NCBI GenBank assembly: GCA_029057785.1
Contig: JAIDZC010000034.1
Span: forward strand, 1 to 38,870
DNA from: Anaeroplasmataceae bacterium
Lineage (GTDB): Bacteria > Bacillota_I > Bacilli_A > Acholeplasmatales > Anaeroplasmataceae
Reading direction: 5' to 3'
DNA: 38,870 nt
This document shows, in pieces, positions 25,201 through 34,366 of this stretch (positions are counted from its first letter, which is position 1; every line of letters starts with the position of its first letter). The notes beneath the pieces are model-generated. The model was given only the letters and a program-made list of their open reading frames with translations, was not told where the DNA came from and made no database searches. A program made the translations under genes and the position numbers.

Positions 25201-28200
25201 TATTATAGAGGGTAAGGTAAGTTTAGGCTTGAATTTAGGTGTCTTAATAGCTGGAATGACAGAAACTGAATTTGTATTGACAGATACAAAGGAAGGTTTC
25301 AATCTTACTTCAACAGAATATGATATTCGCTTAAGCTTAGATGTCACAAAGACAGAAAAGATAGAAGTGAATGATGAGGAATATTCTTCTATAGAAGGAT
25401 ATAAGAATTTGGTTGAATACTTAGTCTCTATTATTAATAAAGAGTCTTTAGGAGTTCACATTGAGGGAACTTCCTGTGTTGATGCTGTGGCAATAGTATT
25501 TACTGGGGATTTGGATTTGATGTATAATCCAAGTACTTCTAAGTATGATATATCTATGCTTTTAAATGTTATTGTATCTAATATAACAGCTCAGGTACAA
25601 TTCACCTATGTAGAAGACAAATTATATATAGGATTGTATGATACTGTTATAGAGCTTTCTACAAATGAAATTAAAGAGATTGTTTCTATTGTTTGTGAGA
25701 AATTCAATATATCCTTAGACCAAACAGATGCTACCTTATCTGTAGATAGCATTGTGAATTTTATAAAGAGAATCCATTTGTTAGATGATTCTATTGAATT
25801 TGATTTAAGCCAATATGTTTCATTCTTCACACAACTTGTGTTTGCTTATACAAAATTAGATAGTGGATATGAATTTAGGATAAATCAAGATTCTATGTTA
25901 GATGTTACATTTACTCTTTCTGCAATTCCTTATAAAGAGATTCGTACTCCACAGGCAACATTAGATAAAGAAGATTTAATAGTTTTATTAGATAATATTT
26001 CTTATGTATTAGAACTGGTAAAGGGAAATGTAATTCATTTTGAAATATCAGATGCTTTACTAGATATTACATTGAACAATCATGTGGAAAGTATTTCTGT
26101 AAATGGTTCTATTGATTTGTTATGGAATGAAGAAGGATACCAGGTTACAGGAAGCTTATTGGCAGAAGGTGCTGGTATACTTGCACAAATTAGTATAGTC
26201 GTTGTGGATAATACAATTTATTTAACAATATCTAATCAGACCATCTCTTTAAAGCTAAATGAAATAGAAGATTTTATTGCAGAAGCAATAGAAATCTTAT
26301 CTCCTATAGTAAGTATAGATATGCCTAGTATGGATAGGAATTGCTTTGAATTAGATTTAAGAGATTTAGGATTAATGCTAACAAATAACTCTATAGGAGC
26401 TTCCTTAGAAGCGTTTGTTGGTAAGGTGTGTACACTTTTAGTATCCTTCAATTTAGTTGATACTGGATTGAACACTCAAATCAATGTATCTTATAATGAA
26501 CTTATTCAATTAGAAGCACCTATCTTGATTTCTGCTAATGAGGTCGAAGAAATTCATATTCCTTCTAATGTACTGACAAAGGATGACCTGTTAGAGATAT
26601 TAACCTATGCTGTTGAAGTATATGAGTTATCTTTAAGAGATGAATTTAATCTATCCATTTCTACATCCATTCATACAAATGGAGAAGTCGTTGCAACTAT
26701 AGAAGGAAATGTTTATATTAAGCTTCTTGAAAATCAAGAATTTGATGCACGTTTAAGTCTTATTGTTTACGAATATAAAGAAAATACTCAGGTGGGATGG
26801 CATCAATTGGATGTTCAAGTGATTTCTTTAACAACAATGAACACTTTAGATCCAAGTGTAGGTATGGCAATGTTCTATGCTATTTATGGTAATAACCCTG
26901 ATGATTTAAATGCAGTAATCAAGGTTAAGTCTACCTATAAAGGAATAGAGGATTTAATCAATACAATTTTGCAGTTAATGAATCTCGATATTCCTAGTTT
27001 GTCCTCTACATCTCACACTTCCTCTATGGATATTCGTTCTCTAATTGAGTATATCTATGTAGAAAAGAATAGTCTATCCTTAGGTATAGAAGCTAATTTC
27101 TTATTTGCTTCTATGTTAGATGAAAGGCAAGTAATGCAAATTACATTAACTAAGAACCAAGATTCTAAGTTGATTGGTATTTTTGCAGATAATATTTATG
27201 TATCTTATACAAATACGATGAAGTATACTAAGCTAGATGCGTTAGAAGTGACATTTGAAGAAGGACAAATGGAATTTGATGTTCCTTCAGCTGAGGCTCT
27301 TCAACAATATTATGATATTTCAGAAATATCTAATTTATTTGAAGCATTATATCATAATGCCTTAGAAAGAACATTCTCTATATCTGGAAATCTTGTATTA
27401 AAGGCTAAAGTCTTATTTACAATAACAGAATCTATTCCAGTGAAAATTAAAGTAGGAGTAGAAGAGAACGGAGAACCTACAGTTCATGTCCACATTGATA
27501 TGAATAACTTAAAGGCTGGTGCCCTACTTGCTTCTAAGAAGACAGTAGACGTATATTATTATAAAAATTATGTCTATATCCAAAGAACTGAAAGTAGTTC
27601 GGTGAAGAGAGTTAAGGTTCATATTAATGAATTTATGGATAATCTTGTTTATTATTTATTAGATTTTGGAATGGGCTTAAGTGATACGATTTTAAATGCT
27701 ATCGAAAAACCTGTAGAGGGTGATGGCTTTGTTGATGCAGCTAAATGTATTAATTCTATCAGCATTCAAAAGAATACCTTTGAATTTGGTATCAATATGG
27801 GTGAATTAACAGATAACTTTAACTTAGAAGATTTATTTATTAGCTTAGGCACCTCTATGGTATATCAAAAGAATTCTGATGGTACGATGTCTTTAGTCCC
27901 AATGATTCATAGAATTAACAGCTTTGAATTTAAGATGGTAAAGGTAATTACTTTATCAAGTACGGATTTAGTATTAGACAATATTGATGAAACGGGCACC
28001 TATAATAGAGTAGACATATCCTTTATTGAATCCTTTACTGAGGAATATAATCAAGAGTTAGACAATGAAGGCAATGTTCTTCAAAGTGACACTATCTATG
28101 AACTGAAAAATGGAGTTTGGGTGAAGGTTAATGCTATTGAGCATAAGGTAACCTTTGATTTGGCAACAACCAACACAAAGCTTGAAAATCAAACTGTAGC

Positions 28201-29596
28201 TTATGCAAAGGATGATGTAATCCTTCCACCAAGCTTAGATGAACTTCTTGAAGTAACTCTAGAAGATGGAACAGTTAAATACTATGAATTTAAAGGCTGG
28301 TATTTAGATGCTTCTTACTTAACCTTAGCTAGTGAAGAAGACTGGATAATGCAGGATAAGAATAGAACCTTCTATGCAAAATATCAGGATATCACTTCAA
28401 CTGTAACGATTGAATCTCCTTATCATGAAGATATTATCTTAACTTCCTACATAGGTTTTGATATCAGCAATTATTTAAGCTTGTATGACTTGACTTCAGT
28501 TGATGGCAAAATGTATCGTTTTGAAGGATTCTCCTATGAATATGATACTATCCTTGAAAAAGAAGTTGTCTTAGAAACCATTTGGAACGAAGTTCAATTC
28601 TATTTAATAGATAATCAAAATAGGTATCTATTATCTACTGAAGATAGTTCTAGCTTCTTAAATAATACCTATTATGTTCCAACAAGTGTAAATCTTGGAA
28701 GTAGTACTTCAACGATATATTATGGATATCCAGGCGCTATATTAACACCAAGCTATATCTTGAATATGTTTAGTTCATCATTCGTTTACAATGAAGCTAC
28801 TAATCATTTAGAATTAGAGATATTCCAAACTATCTCTGATGCATATGTTTCTACATTAATAGATGATAGTTTAAGTATTATGGGGTACATCCCTTCTAGT
28901 CAAATAGAAACCAAAGGTATTTCTCTTGAACAGTTTGCAGACTATGAAATAAATGCTTGGGTAGATTCTTATGGAAACTATTATAGTTGGTTTGATATCT
29001 TAGCTAAATCAAATCAAAATGTATCCTATACAGATTTCTATATCTCAACTCCTCAAAAGGCTTTGGCATTTGAGATGAATGATACAGCTAAGATAACAGG
29101 CTTTACATTTGATACTACAGTTACAACACTAATCACACCTAGATATGTTTACCATGACAGTAAGGCTGTCTTAGTCACTGTAATAGGTGCAAGTGCCTTC
29201 TTTGGTGCAGAAGAAACAGGTAGCATTTTCAATAAGAAGACAGTTTACCATCATAAATTAGAAACGATAATTCTTCATGAAGGATTAGTTGAAATTGATG
29301 CCGATGCATTTAAGAATAGTATAACCTTAAAGGCAGTATATCTACCTAGTACACTTGAAAGTGTTGCAGAAGAGGCATTCTTTATGAATGTGACTAGCAA
29401 GGCAGAGACAAATCAAGGCTATGCAAGCAATGTGAAATTCTATGTACTTCCAGGATCTACTATAAATGTAGGAAACTGGCATGCATACAAGTGGAACACA
29501 ATTAAGTATAATTACAATAGTAATAAGGTTTCTAATTCTAGTGTAGAAGCCTCAAGAACTATCGTTGAAAGTGTTTATGATGTGCTTTCTAACTAA
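22220..29596 (+). CDS. Giant repeat-containing surface protein, 2458 residues
   Basis: One N-terminal membrane helix (about 5-26) after MKKK, with no lipobox; probably an uncleaved anchor or signal peptide. Residues about 45-280 form a unique beta-rich domain. About eight diverged repeats then start near 283, 490, 684, 873, 1058, 1250, 1453 and 1692. Each begins with a helix (like LVEYLVSIINKESLGVHIEG), continues as alternating polar/hydrophobic strands with IYVSYEGIKVKL-type turns, then a second helix-strand half ending in PIEYKEI.TP-like text. An InlB/Listeria-Bacteroides-type repeat lies at about 1974-2056 (EFKGWYLDASY), a degenerate copy to about 2135, and an LRR_5/BspA-like segment at about 2320-2395. 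No LPxTG anchor. Function unknown; the repeats recall LolA/LppX-type lipid-binding sheets (inference). AAAGGAAG is the SD. Confidence 0.85.
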   Translation: MKKKIIFLSIFILLLAIGGVGIFYYTQTHRKDVVFADDTEYKTYTAPAPSDGSSPVDHNSYDNLAYILWVLEHTKQYTSLTEGTAVSVGQTQTIYNHRRVNGDEQLVDTISGGLVSLGKQKYFLDNKVLIRDYISKKGDDIQWKTEEPECITKDTYKERYGWLPTQATAYIICKETILEITEVTILENGLYSITVSLNPDEERAPFWYQREIKTNASSVTKPVFSSIIIEYIFNDDWQIQQVNTKEKYKVTPKVAPITVDCETNIKETFDYTTWEFDASAMEFFNQYKDMVPVGGSNSEEPDEQTPLSYITGSLLGGSNKEKTFDVTININGQTLKGKLLLNISNLTSIIVKVSLGDLQVVYENDQVFVDYGSLKIKCNIDEISEVLQPLLAELVMGNSTSPSQAEAFDLNQIMNDLNHAKVTETEDSVNLDLSLNLMGFNLPLIFDITKNGDKLDLQSIKSNLSIEGTEVQISIDKNETVEFSPIEGEYSDLKDIDFIIKDVTSILKNKKLSASFSFTYDDYRILGTAKIGLNKNDPIQLDLTLENTKLGLNESFLLIYDSNIFYVNYKNLKLKLSSLELMEFINQYVPIQKEMPKFDLAETLKIISSIDFKTILQKFTIDHEEVFVSLNLSALAEELSVLNLTVSDTEEGFSLNTNLYNIEINLDATTDFSMEYDSTSYVDMSAYLDLIDYITKTIGKESLGVHIDGALAYKTYTINVFGDINLYLKDNSYNVDSKIFVTYLGQQIEIEMRILDKDIYISVSDYTIKINLDTISSTIEEITRKLGVDLPKMETPQIALDDILKLLSTLQLNSSSLEIDLSSIVEMIGVLGVSFSLDASTLNLELKSNLIQLNTTVTPIEYKEIETPTQYYDEKDILSLMNYVEDVMKLVNNKYGYVEFGGCYEGIEVIGNLYIDWQDTLQAKGNISVVYEGQTLSFEVIYIDETIYVSYEGIKVKLNKTTLTSLTNDKLPSLPPIEIEEILTKVKDVVKEISIIEGKVSLGLNLGVLIAGMTETEFVLTDTKEGFNLTSTEYDIRLSLDVTKTEKIEVNDEEYSSIEGYKNLVEYLVSIINKESLGVHIEGTSCVDAVAIVFTGDLDLMYNPSTSKYDISMLLNVIVSNITAQVQFTYVEDKLYIGLYDTVIELSTNEIKEIVSIVCEKFNISLDQTDATLSVDSIVNFIKRIHLLDDSIEFDLSQYVSFFTQLVFAYTKLDSGYEFRINQDSMLDVTFTLSAIPYKEIRTPQATLDKEDLIVLLDNISYVLELVKGNVIHFEISDALLDITLNNHVESISVNGSIDLLWNEEGYQVTGSLLAEGAGILAQISIVVVDNTIYLTISNQTISLKLNEIEDFIAEAIEILSPIVSIDMPSMDRNCFELDLRDLGLMLTNNSIGASLEAFVGKVCTLLVSFNLVDTGLNTQINVSYNELIQLEAPILISANEVEEIHIPSNVLTKDDLLEILTYAVEVYELSLRDEFNLSISTSIHTNGEVVATIEGNVYIKLLENQEFDARLSLIVYEYKENTQVGWHQLDVQVISLTTMNTLDPSVGMAMFYAIYGNNPDDLNAVIKVKSTYKGIEDLINTILQLMNLDIPSLSSTSHTSSMDIRSLIEYIYVEKNSLSLGIEANFLFASMLDERQVMQITLTKNQDSKLIGIFADNIYVSYTNTMKYTKLDALEVTFEEGQMEFDVPSAEALQQYYDISEISNLFEALYHNALERTFSISGNLVLKAKVLFTITESIPVKIKVGVEENGEPTVHVHIDMNNLKAGALLASKKTVDVYYYKNYVYIQRTESSSVKRVKVHINEFMDNLVYYLLDFGMGLSDTILNAIEKPVEGDGFVDAAKCINSISIQKNTFEFGINMGELTDNFNLEDLFISLGTSMVYQKNSDGTMSLVPMIHRINSFEFKMVKVITLSSTDLVLDNIDETGTYNRVDISFIESFTEEYNQELDNEGNVLQSDTIYELKNGVWVKVNAIEHKVTFDLATTNTKLENQTVAYAKDDVILPPSLDELLEVTLEDGTVKYYEFKGWYLDASYLTLASEEDWIMQDKNRTFYAKYQDITSTVTIESPYHEDIILTSYIGFDISNYLSLYDLTSVDGKMYRFEGFSYEYDTILEKEVVLETIWNEVQFYLIDNQNRYLLSTEDSSSFLNNTYYVPTSVNLGSSTSTIYYGYPGAILTPSYILNMFSSSFVYNEATNHLELEIFQTISDAYVSTLIDDSLSIMGYIPSSQIETKGISLEQFADYEINAWVDSYGNYYSWFDILAKSNQNVSYTDFYISTPQKALAFEMNDTAKITGFTFDTTVTTLITPRYVYHDSKAVLVTVIGASAFFGAEETGSIFNKKTVYHHKLETIILHEGLVEIDADAFKNSITLKAVYLPSTLESVAEEAFFMNVTSKAETNQGYASNVKFYVLPGSTINVGNWHAYKWNTIKYNYNSNKVSNSSVEASRTIVESVYDVLSN

Positions 29597-29603
29597 AAAA
29601 TAT

Positions 29604-29633
29604 AAAAGATGCATCGAAAGGTGCATCTTTTTG
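29604..29633 (+). terminator. Intrinsic terminator of the giant gene, GAAA loop
   Basis: A 12-bp stem with one G-U pair (29604-29615 with 29620-29631) closed by GAAA and running into TTTTT. Confidence 0.9.
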
Positions 29634-29642
29634 TGTTATAAT
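29614..29642 (+). promoter_or_regulatory. Extended -10 promoter of HD-trmFO-xerC, overlapping the terminator
   Basis: TGTTATAAT (-10 at 29637-29642) with TCGAAA (29614-29619) 17 bases upstream, which lies in the loop of the preceding terminator. Leader of about 10 bases. Confidence 0.6.
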
Positions 29643-29658
29643 GGTGTAGGTGATAGAA

Positions 29659-30285
29659 ATGAATTTAAATTATGAGGATATGCTTGAGTATGTCAAACAT
29701 ATTTTAATCGAGAATAAAGGAATCAGAAGTCATAAGCCACAGCTTTATTTTAGAAATCGTTTTGAACATATTAAACGTGTATATGGCTGGGCGAAAAGAA
29801 TTATGGAAGGTGTAGAGAATTGTGATGAGGAAATTGTTTTAACTGCTGCCATCTTCCATGATTGTGGATATGCTAATGAATCTAAAAAGTCACATGCCAC
29901 TTTAGGTGCAAATATCTTTTTAGACTATGCAAAGAGGCATTCCTTAGATCAAGCATTTACAGAAAAAATTTATGATATGATTTTAAATCACTCTAATAAA
30001 GGATTGATTAAAGATCCAGACACACCTATTGAAATGATTGTCCTATTAGAGGCGGATTTGATAGATGAAGAAGGTGCGTTGGGAATTGTATTTGATTTAC
30101 TTGCTGAAGGGTTCAAATGTCCTGATTCTTATGACTCAGTCTTTAATGAAATTATGATGCATTCAGCACACATATTAGATCAAAACTATATGGTGACACC
30201 AGTGGCTAAAGAAATCTGGGAAAGCAAAAAAGTATTTATAAAAAAATTTATTGATGATTTAAAATATGACTTATTTATGGAGTAA
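29659..30285 (+). CDS. HD-domain phosphohydrolase
   Basis: About 208 residues with the HD metal site: FEHIKRVYGWA (first His), IFHDCGYANES (HD) and EADLIDEEG (final Asp). Resembles YpgQ/YedJ-type HD proteins, small nucleotide or pyrophosphate hydrolases; substrate not known. A GTG at 29650 is also in frame, but it lies inside AGGTGAT, which is the SD for this ATG. First gene of a unit with trmFO, 13 bases apart. Confidence 0.85.
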   Translation: MNLNYEDMLEYVKHILIENKGIRSHKPQLYFRNRFEHIKRVYGWAKRIMEGVENCDEEIVLTAAIFHDCGYANESKKSHATLGANIFLDYAKRHSLDQAFTEKIYDMILNHSNKGLIKDPDTPIEMIVLLEADLIDEEGALGIVFDLLAEGFKCPDSYDSVFNEIMMHSAHILDQNYMVTPVAKEIWESKKVFIKKFIDDLKYDLFME

Positions 30286-30298
30286 GGATGTGAGCTAG

Positions 30299-31594
30299 AT
30301 GGAAATCAATATAATTGGAGCTGGACTTGCTGGATGTGAGGCAACCTACTATTTATCAAAGAAGGGATATAAGATTCATTTGTATGAGATGCGCCCTAAA
30401 AAGATGACCCCTGCTCATTTGACAGATAAGTTTGCAGAATTGGTTTGTTCTAATTCATTAAGAAGTGATTCTTTAGAAAATGCCTGTGGTATATTGAAAA
30501 AAGAAATGGAGCTATGGGATTCTTTAATCATTAAGGCAGCTAGAATGCATGCAGTAGAGGCAGGTGGTGCTTTAGCGGTTGATCGTGAAGGCTATGCCAA
30601 CTATGTTACGGATTTTATTAAATCATTACCGAATGTAGATATTATCTATGATGAAATCACTTCTTTAGATGTCAATATTCCTACAATTATTGCAACAGGT
30701 CCTTTAACAACGGATGGCCTATGCCAAGAAATAAAACAATTATTTGATGCAGAGGATTTTTATTTTTTTGATGCGCAGGCTCCAATTATCTATGCTGATT
30801 CTATTGATTACTCTAAGGTATATTTAAAATCTCGCTATGATAAAGGAGTACCTTCTTATTATAATTGTCCATTTACTAAGGAAGAATTTGATCGTTTTTA
30901 TACTGCTTTAATTACCGCCGAGGAAGTAGAGGTCAAGGACTTTGAAATTAAAGTGTTTGAAGGCTGTATGCCCATTGAGATTATGGCTAAGCGTGGTCCA
31001 CAGACTTTGACCTTTGGTCCAATGAAGCCAGTAGGACTTAAAACTCCAAGTGGAGAAAAGCCTTATGCAGTTGTTCAATTAAGACAGGATGATGCTGCCA
31101 AGGAAATGTATAATTTAGTAGGCTTTCAGACACATTTAAAATTTGGCGAACAAAAAAGAGTGTTTCAAATGATACCAGGTCTTGAGAATGCAAGATTTGC
31201 GAAGTATGGAAGAATGCATAAGAATACCTATATCAATGCTCCTAAAATATTAAATCCAACGTTTCAGACAAAGAAATATCCAAATTTATTTTTTGCAGGA
31301 CAAATTAGTGGTGTAGAAGGATATGTAGAATCTGCAGCTAGTGGAATCTATGCTGCCATTAATATGGATAGATTTTTAAAGGGAAAGGAACTTATTGTTT
31401 TTCCTTCCACTACAGTTATGGGGAGTATGGCCAACTATATTTGTAATGCAAGCGCTGAAGGCTTTCAGCCTATGAATGCAAACTTTGGAATTATGGAGGA
31501 TTTGAATATTCCTCATAAGAAAAAAGATAGAAAAGCACTTTATGCGAAGCGCGCTTTAGAGACTATGGCAGAGGAGAAGAAACGCTATGAATGA
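30299..31594 (+). CDS. trmFO: Methylenetetrahydrofolate-tRNA-(uracil-5-)-methyltransferase TrmFO
   Basis: Makes ribothymidine-54 in tRNA T-loops using methylene-THF and [12 protein letters not shown] at residues 7-15 is the FAD-binding loop. [12 protein letters not shown] and [15 protein letters not shown] are TrmFO signatures, with Cys50. Cys223 in FEGCMPIE matches the second conserved Cys that acts in catalysis in Bacillus TrmFO. Length 431 is standard. TAAGGATGTGAG is a serviceable SD. Overlaps xerC by eight bases. In Bacillus it lies in the same order, topA-trmFO-xerC; topA is absent here. Confidence 0.96.
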   Translation: MEINIIGAGLAGCEATYYLSKKGYKIHLYEMRPKKMTPAHLTDKFAELVCSNSLRSDSLENACGILKKEMELWDSLIIKAARMHAVEAGGALAVDREGYANYVTDFIKSLPNVDIIYDEITSLDVNIPTIIATGPLTTDGLCQEIKQLFDAEDFYFFDAQAPIIYADSIDYSKVYLKSRYDKGVPSYYNCPFTKEEFDRFYTALITAEEVEVKDFEIKVFEGCMPIEIMAKRGPQTLTFGPMKPVGLKTPSGEKPYAVVQLRQDDAAKEMYNLVGFQTHLKFGEQKRVFQMIPGLENARFAKYGRMHKNTYINAPKILNPTFQTKKYPNLFFAGQISGVEGYVESAASGIYAAINMDRFLKGKELIVFPSTTVMGSMANYICNASAEGFQPMNANFGIMEDLNIPHKKKDRKALYAKRALETMAEEKKRYE

Positions 31595-32516
31595 TACAGA
31601 AGCTATAGCTAAATTTATGGATTATTTAGCAAACGTAAAATATTATTCTTCGAATACAGTAATCAGTTATCATAAGGATTTATTAGAATTTAGTGAATTC
31701 ATTCATTCTGAACGTATGGCTGCAGGTCTTTTACAGATTAGAAACAATCGTGTTTGTAAAAACTATATTTCCTATTTATCTAGTTTGAATTTGGCTTCTA
31801 CAAGTATAAATAGAAAGTTATCTTCTTTACGAAGCTTTTACGATTTTCTTTTAAAGAATGGTGAAGTTTCTACAAATTTCTTTGATGAAGTGGAGGCTCC
31901 AAAGGCGCCAAAAAGATTACCTAAGATGATTAAGGAAAGCGAAATTGAAATGCTTTTTAATGTCTGTGATCAAAATAAACCTTTGGGCTTGAGAAACTAT
32001 TGTATATTAGAAGTATTATATGGCTGTGGATTACGTGTAAGTGAGCTTTGTAGTCTAGAAATAAAGGATATTGATTTCAATAATCTTTCTATTGTTGTAC
32101 ATGGAAAGGGAAGTAAAGATCGTGTTGTGATTATGTTTGAGGATATGGCTAAGGATTTAAGAAGATATTTATCTACCTACCGATTAGATTTACTATATCT
32201 TTCAGACGACCACGAGAATAGACATGTATTCTTAAATAAAAATGGGACAACCTTGACTCCTCGCGGAGTACGTGTGATATTAAATAAATTAATTTCTGAT
32301 TGTGGGGAAACCTTCCATTTATCTCCCCATATGCTTAGACATAGTTTTGCAACTGCATTATTAAATAATGGTGCAGATTTAAGAAGTGTACAAGAATTAC
32401 TGGGACATGAAAATTTATCTACCACTCAAATTTACACACATGTTTCTTTTGAAAGTGTTAGGAAATCTTATGAATTAAGTCATCCTAGAGCTTCTAAAAA
32501 AGAAACAAAGGAATAG
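31587..32516 (+). CDS. xerC: Tyrosine recombinase XerC/XerD
   Basis: Site-specific recombinase resolving chromosome dimers at dif. The N-terminal SAM-like domain (about 5-95) has the usual SYHKDLLEF and [14 protein letters not shown] blocks. The catalytic set is complete: R150, K174, H248, R251, H274 and nucleophile Y283 (TTQIYTHV). Length 309 is normal, and the position behind trmFO equals Bacillus codV/xerC, so it is housekeeping rather than an integrase. XerC versus XerD is decided by synteny only. AGAGGAGAAG upstream of the ATG is the SD. Confidence 0.93.
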   Translation: MNDTEAIAKFMDYLANVKYYSSNTVISYHKDLLEFSEFIHSERMAAGLLQIRNNRVCKNYISYLSSLNLASTSINRKLSSLRSFYDFLLKNGEVSTNFFDEVEAPKAPKRLPKMIKESEIEMLFNVCDQNKPLGLRNYCILEVLYGCGLRVSELCSLEIKDIDFNNLSIVVHGKGSKDRVVIMFEDMAKDLRRYLSTYRLDLLYLSDDHENRHVFLNKNGTTLTPRGVRVILNKLISDCGETFHLSPHMLRHSFATALLNNGADLRSVQELLGHENLSTTQIYTHVSFESVRKSYELSHPRASKKETKE

Positions 32517-32531
32517 TTTATGATATTTTAC

Positions 32532-32560
32532 TTGTATAAATCTTAGTTTTTTGATATAAT
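32532..32560 (+). promoter_or_regulatory. Sigma-A promoter of the lipoprotein gene
   Basis: TTGTAT (32532-32537), 17 bases, TATAAT (32555-32560) with a TGA extension before it. Leader of about 22 bases. Confidence 0.75.
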
Positions 32561-32589
32561 TTTTAATGCTTGAAAAAGGAGTAGATATA

Positions 32590-33282
32590 ATGAAAAAATT
32601 AGCAATGGTTTTATCCATTTTTATGGTAATAGCTTTATGTAGCTGTGGCAGCAAGGCCAAAAGAGAAATTGTTCGTGATAATCCATCAACAGAAATCAAA
32701 GAGGCGTTACTTTTAGATGATGTTGCGGGTGGTGTAAGCTTAGATGCAAATCTAGATCGTTTGACGGCTTATACTGATGTTAAAATTGCAAGCGATGTAA
32801 AAGGTTCAGTTTTTTATCAAACTATTGATTTAGATGAATATATGAATAATCGCTTAAAACAAGTAGATTTAAAAGTCCTATATTTTAATGGGAAAGCACC
32901 TTCAAATGATGTTACTGAATTTTTAAAGGTAATGAATAATAAAGAGTATGGCTTAACTGAAGAAAAAGTAGGAATCACTTTCAATAAAACAGAAAAGATG
33001 AGTGATACTTTATTTGGAAAATTATCTTTAAAGTATAGCATTTCTATTCCTAAGGATTATAAAGTTAAGGAAAATGATTCATCAAAATTAGTGGTTGCAT
33101 ATCTTCCAACCTTTGGTATCTATAATGATGGTACTCAAGATTATACTAGAGTATTTATCCTAGTTCCAATCTATTATGCATTTACATATGAATCTTCCTT
33201 ATCTAGTTATACTGAAGGAATGAAAGAATATCAAATTGTTTTAACAGAAGATGGATTATTACCTAGTCAATCTGCAGAATAA
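32590..33282 (+). CDS. Lipoprotein of unknown function
   Basis: 230 residues. MKK, a hydrophobic core, then lipobox ALCSC with lipidated Cys19, so it is anchored on the outer face of the membrane. The mature part is mixed alpha/beta, with VGITFNKTEKMSDTLFGKLS and a YxxVFILVPIYYAF strand, and has no motif I recognise. An ATG 24 bases upstream is in frame, but AAAGGAG lies after it and nine bases before this ATG, so 32590 is the start. It has its own promoter and terminator, at the place where Bacillus has hslVU-codY. Confidence 0.8.
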   Translation: MKKLAMVLSIFMVIALCSCGSKAKREIVRDNPSTEIKEALLLDDVAGGVSLDANLDRLTAYTDVKIASDVKGSVFYQTIDLDEYMNNRLKQVDLKVLYFNGKAPSNDVTEFLKVMNNKEYGLTEEKVGITFNKTEKMSDTLFGKLSLKYSISIPKDYKVKENDSSKLVVAYLPTFGIYNDGTQDYTRVFILVPIYYAFTYESSLSSYTEGMKEYQIVLTEDGLLPSQSAE

Positions 33283-33299
33283 AAATTATTTCACAATTT

Positions 33300-33328
33300 A
33301 GAGATTAGTGGTTTACTAATCTCTTTTT
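33300..33328 (+). terminator. Intrinsic terminator of the lipoprotein gene
   Basis: AGAGATTAGT (33300-33309), loop GGTTT, perfect complement 33315-33324, then TTTT. Confidence 0.85.
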
Positions 33329-33368
33329 CAATGGAATTAATATATCTTGTTGAATCGTTTTTTAACAC

Positions 33369-33397
33369 TTGAAATTTCTATAAAAATATGGTATTAT
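33369..33397 (+). promoter_or_regulatory. Promoter of rpsB-tsf
   Basis: TTGAAA (33369-33374), 17-base spacer, TATTAT (33392-33397) preceded by TGG (extended -10). Confidence 0.7.
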
Positions 33398-33403
33398 AAC
33401 AAA

Positions 33404-33517
33404 GGCACAAAAATACACATGTTCTTGGAGTTGGTCGTCGTGTGCAAGTAAAATTGATGGAGGCTGACGTTGAAGAGGGCAGAGGACAAAAACAAAAATA
33501 AAAAGGAGAAAGAAAAA
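33404..33517 (+). promoter_or_regulatory. Long G+C-rich leader of rpsB
   Basis: About 114 bases between the predicted transcript start and the rpsB ATG hold no gene. Bases 33421-33487 are about half G+C, against about a third around them. CACATG (33416-33421) can pair with CGTGTG (33439-33444). Ribosomal protein operons are often autoregulated by such leaders, so S2 binding is a reasonable guess, but I do not recognise a described S2 leader. Confidence 0.4.
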
Positions 33518-34351
33518 ATGTCTGAATCAGTAGTTTCAATGAAACAATTATTAGAGTCAGGTGTTCACTTCGGACACGCTACTCGTAGATGGAATCCTAA
33601 GATGGCTAAGTATATCTTTACAGCTAGAAATGGGATTTACATCATCGATTTACAAAAAACTGCAAGCCAAATTGAAAGTGCATATGCAGCTTTACTTGAA
33701 ATCGTAAAGAATGATGGTAGAGTACTTTTTGTAGGTACAAAGAAGCAAGCTCAAGAGGCTGTAATGGAAGAGGCAGCTCGTTCTGGTCAATTCTATGTTA
33801 ATCAAAGATGGTTAGGTGGAACATTAACTAACTTTAAGACCATCAAGAGAAGAATTAACAAGCTTCATGATCTTTACAAGATGGAAGAAAATGGTGAATT
33901 TGAAAAATTACCTAAGAAGGAAGTAATTAAGCTTATTGCAGAACGTACTAAGCTTGAAAAGTTCTTAGGTGGTATTAAGGATATGCAAAAGCTTCCAAAT
34001 GCATTATTTATCGTAGATCCTCGTAAGGAACGTAATGCAATTTTAGAAGCACGTAAGTTAAACATTCCAGTATTCGGTATTGTTGATACAAACTGTGATC
34101 CTGATGATGTTGACTATGTTATTCCTGCAAACGATGATGCTATCCGTGCAGTTAAGCTAGTTACTTGGGTAATGGCTAATGCTGTAATCGAGGCAAATGG
34201 TGGAGAGGTTGAAAAGTTTAATGAACCAGAAGAGGTTAATTTAAGTGAAGAAATCTCTAAAGAAAAGCCAAGCACTAAGGATGCACCAAAGGTTAAAAAG
34301 CCAGCTGCTAAGAAAACTGCTAAGGCAGCAGAAGTAACACCAGCTGAATAA
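33518..34351 (+). CDS. rpsB: 30S ribosomal protein S2
   Basis: [20 protein letters not shown] is the S2 N-terminal signature, followed by [17 protein letters not shown] and [12 protein letters not shown]. An open frame runs 48 bases further upstream, but AAGGAG at 33503-33508 and family alignment put the start here, giving 277 residues. The last 30 residues are a Lys/Ala/Pro-rich tail, longer than in Bacillus. Followed 15 bases later by tsf, the conserved order. Confidence 0.97.
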   Translation: MSESVVSMKQLLESGVHFGHATRRWNPKMAKYIFTARNGIYIIDLQKTASQIESAYAALLEIVKNDGRVLFVGTKKQAQEAVMEEAARSGQFYVNQRWLGGTLTNFKTIKRRINKLHDLYKMEENGEFEKLPKKEVIKLIAERTKLEKFLGGIKDMQKLPNALFIVDPRKERNAILEARKLNIPVFGIVDTNCDPDDVDYVIPANDDAIRAVKLVTWVMANAVIEANGGEVEKFNEPEEVNLSEEISKEKPSTKDAPKVKKPAAKKTAKAAEVTPAE

Positions 34352-34366
34352 TTGGAGGACAAAATT

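Noticed and set aside
31587-32516. Integrase of a mobile element
   Set aside because: The tyrosine recombinase sits in the trmFO-xerC order of Bacilli, with no att repeats, phage or transfer genes nearby.
33470-33517. Longer N-terminus for S2
   Set aside because: The 16 added residues are Lys/Glu-only filler over the SD region; AAGGAG and family alignment favour 33518.
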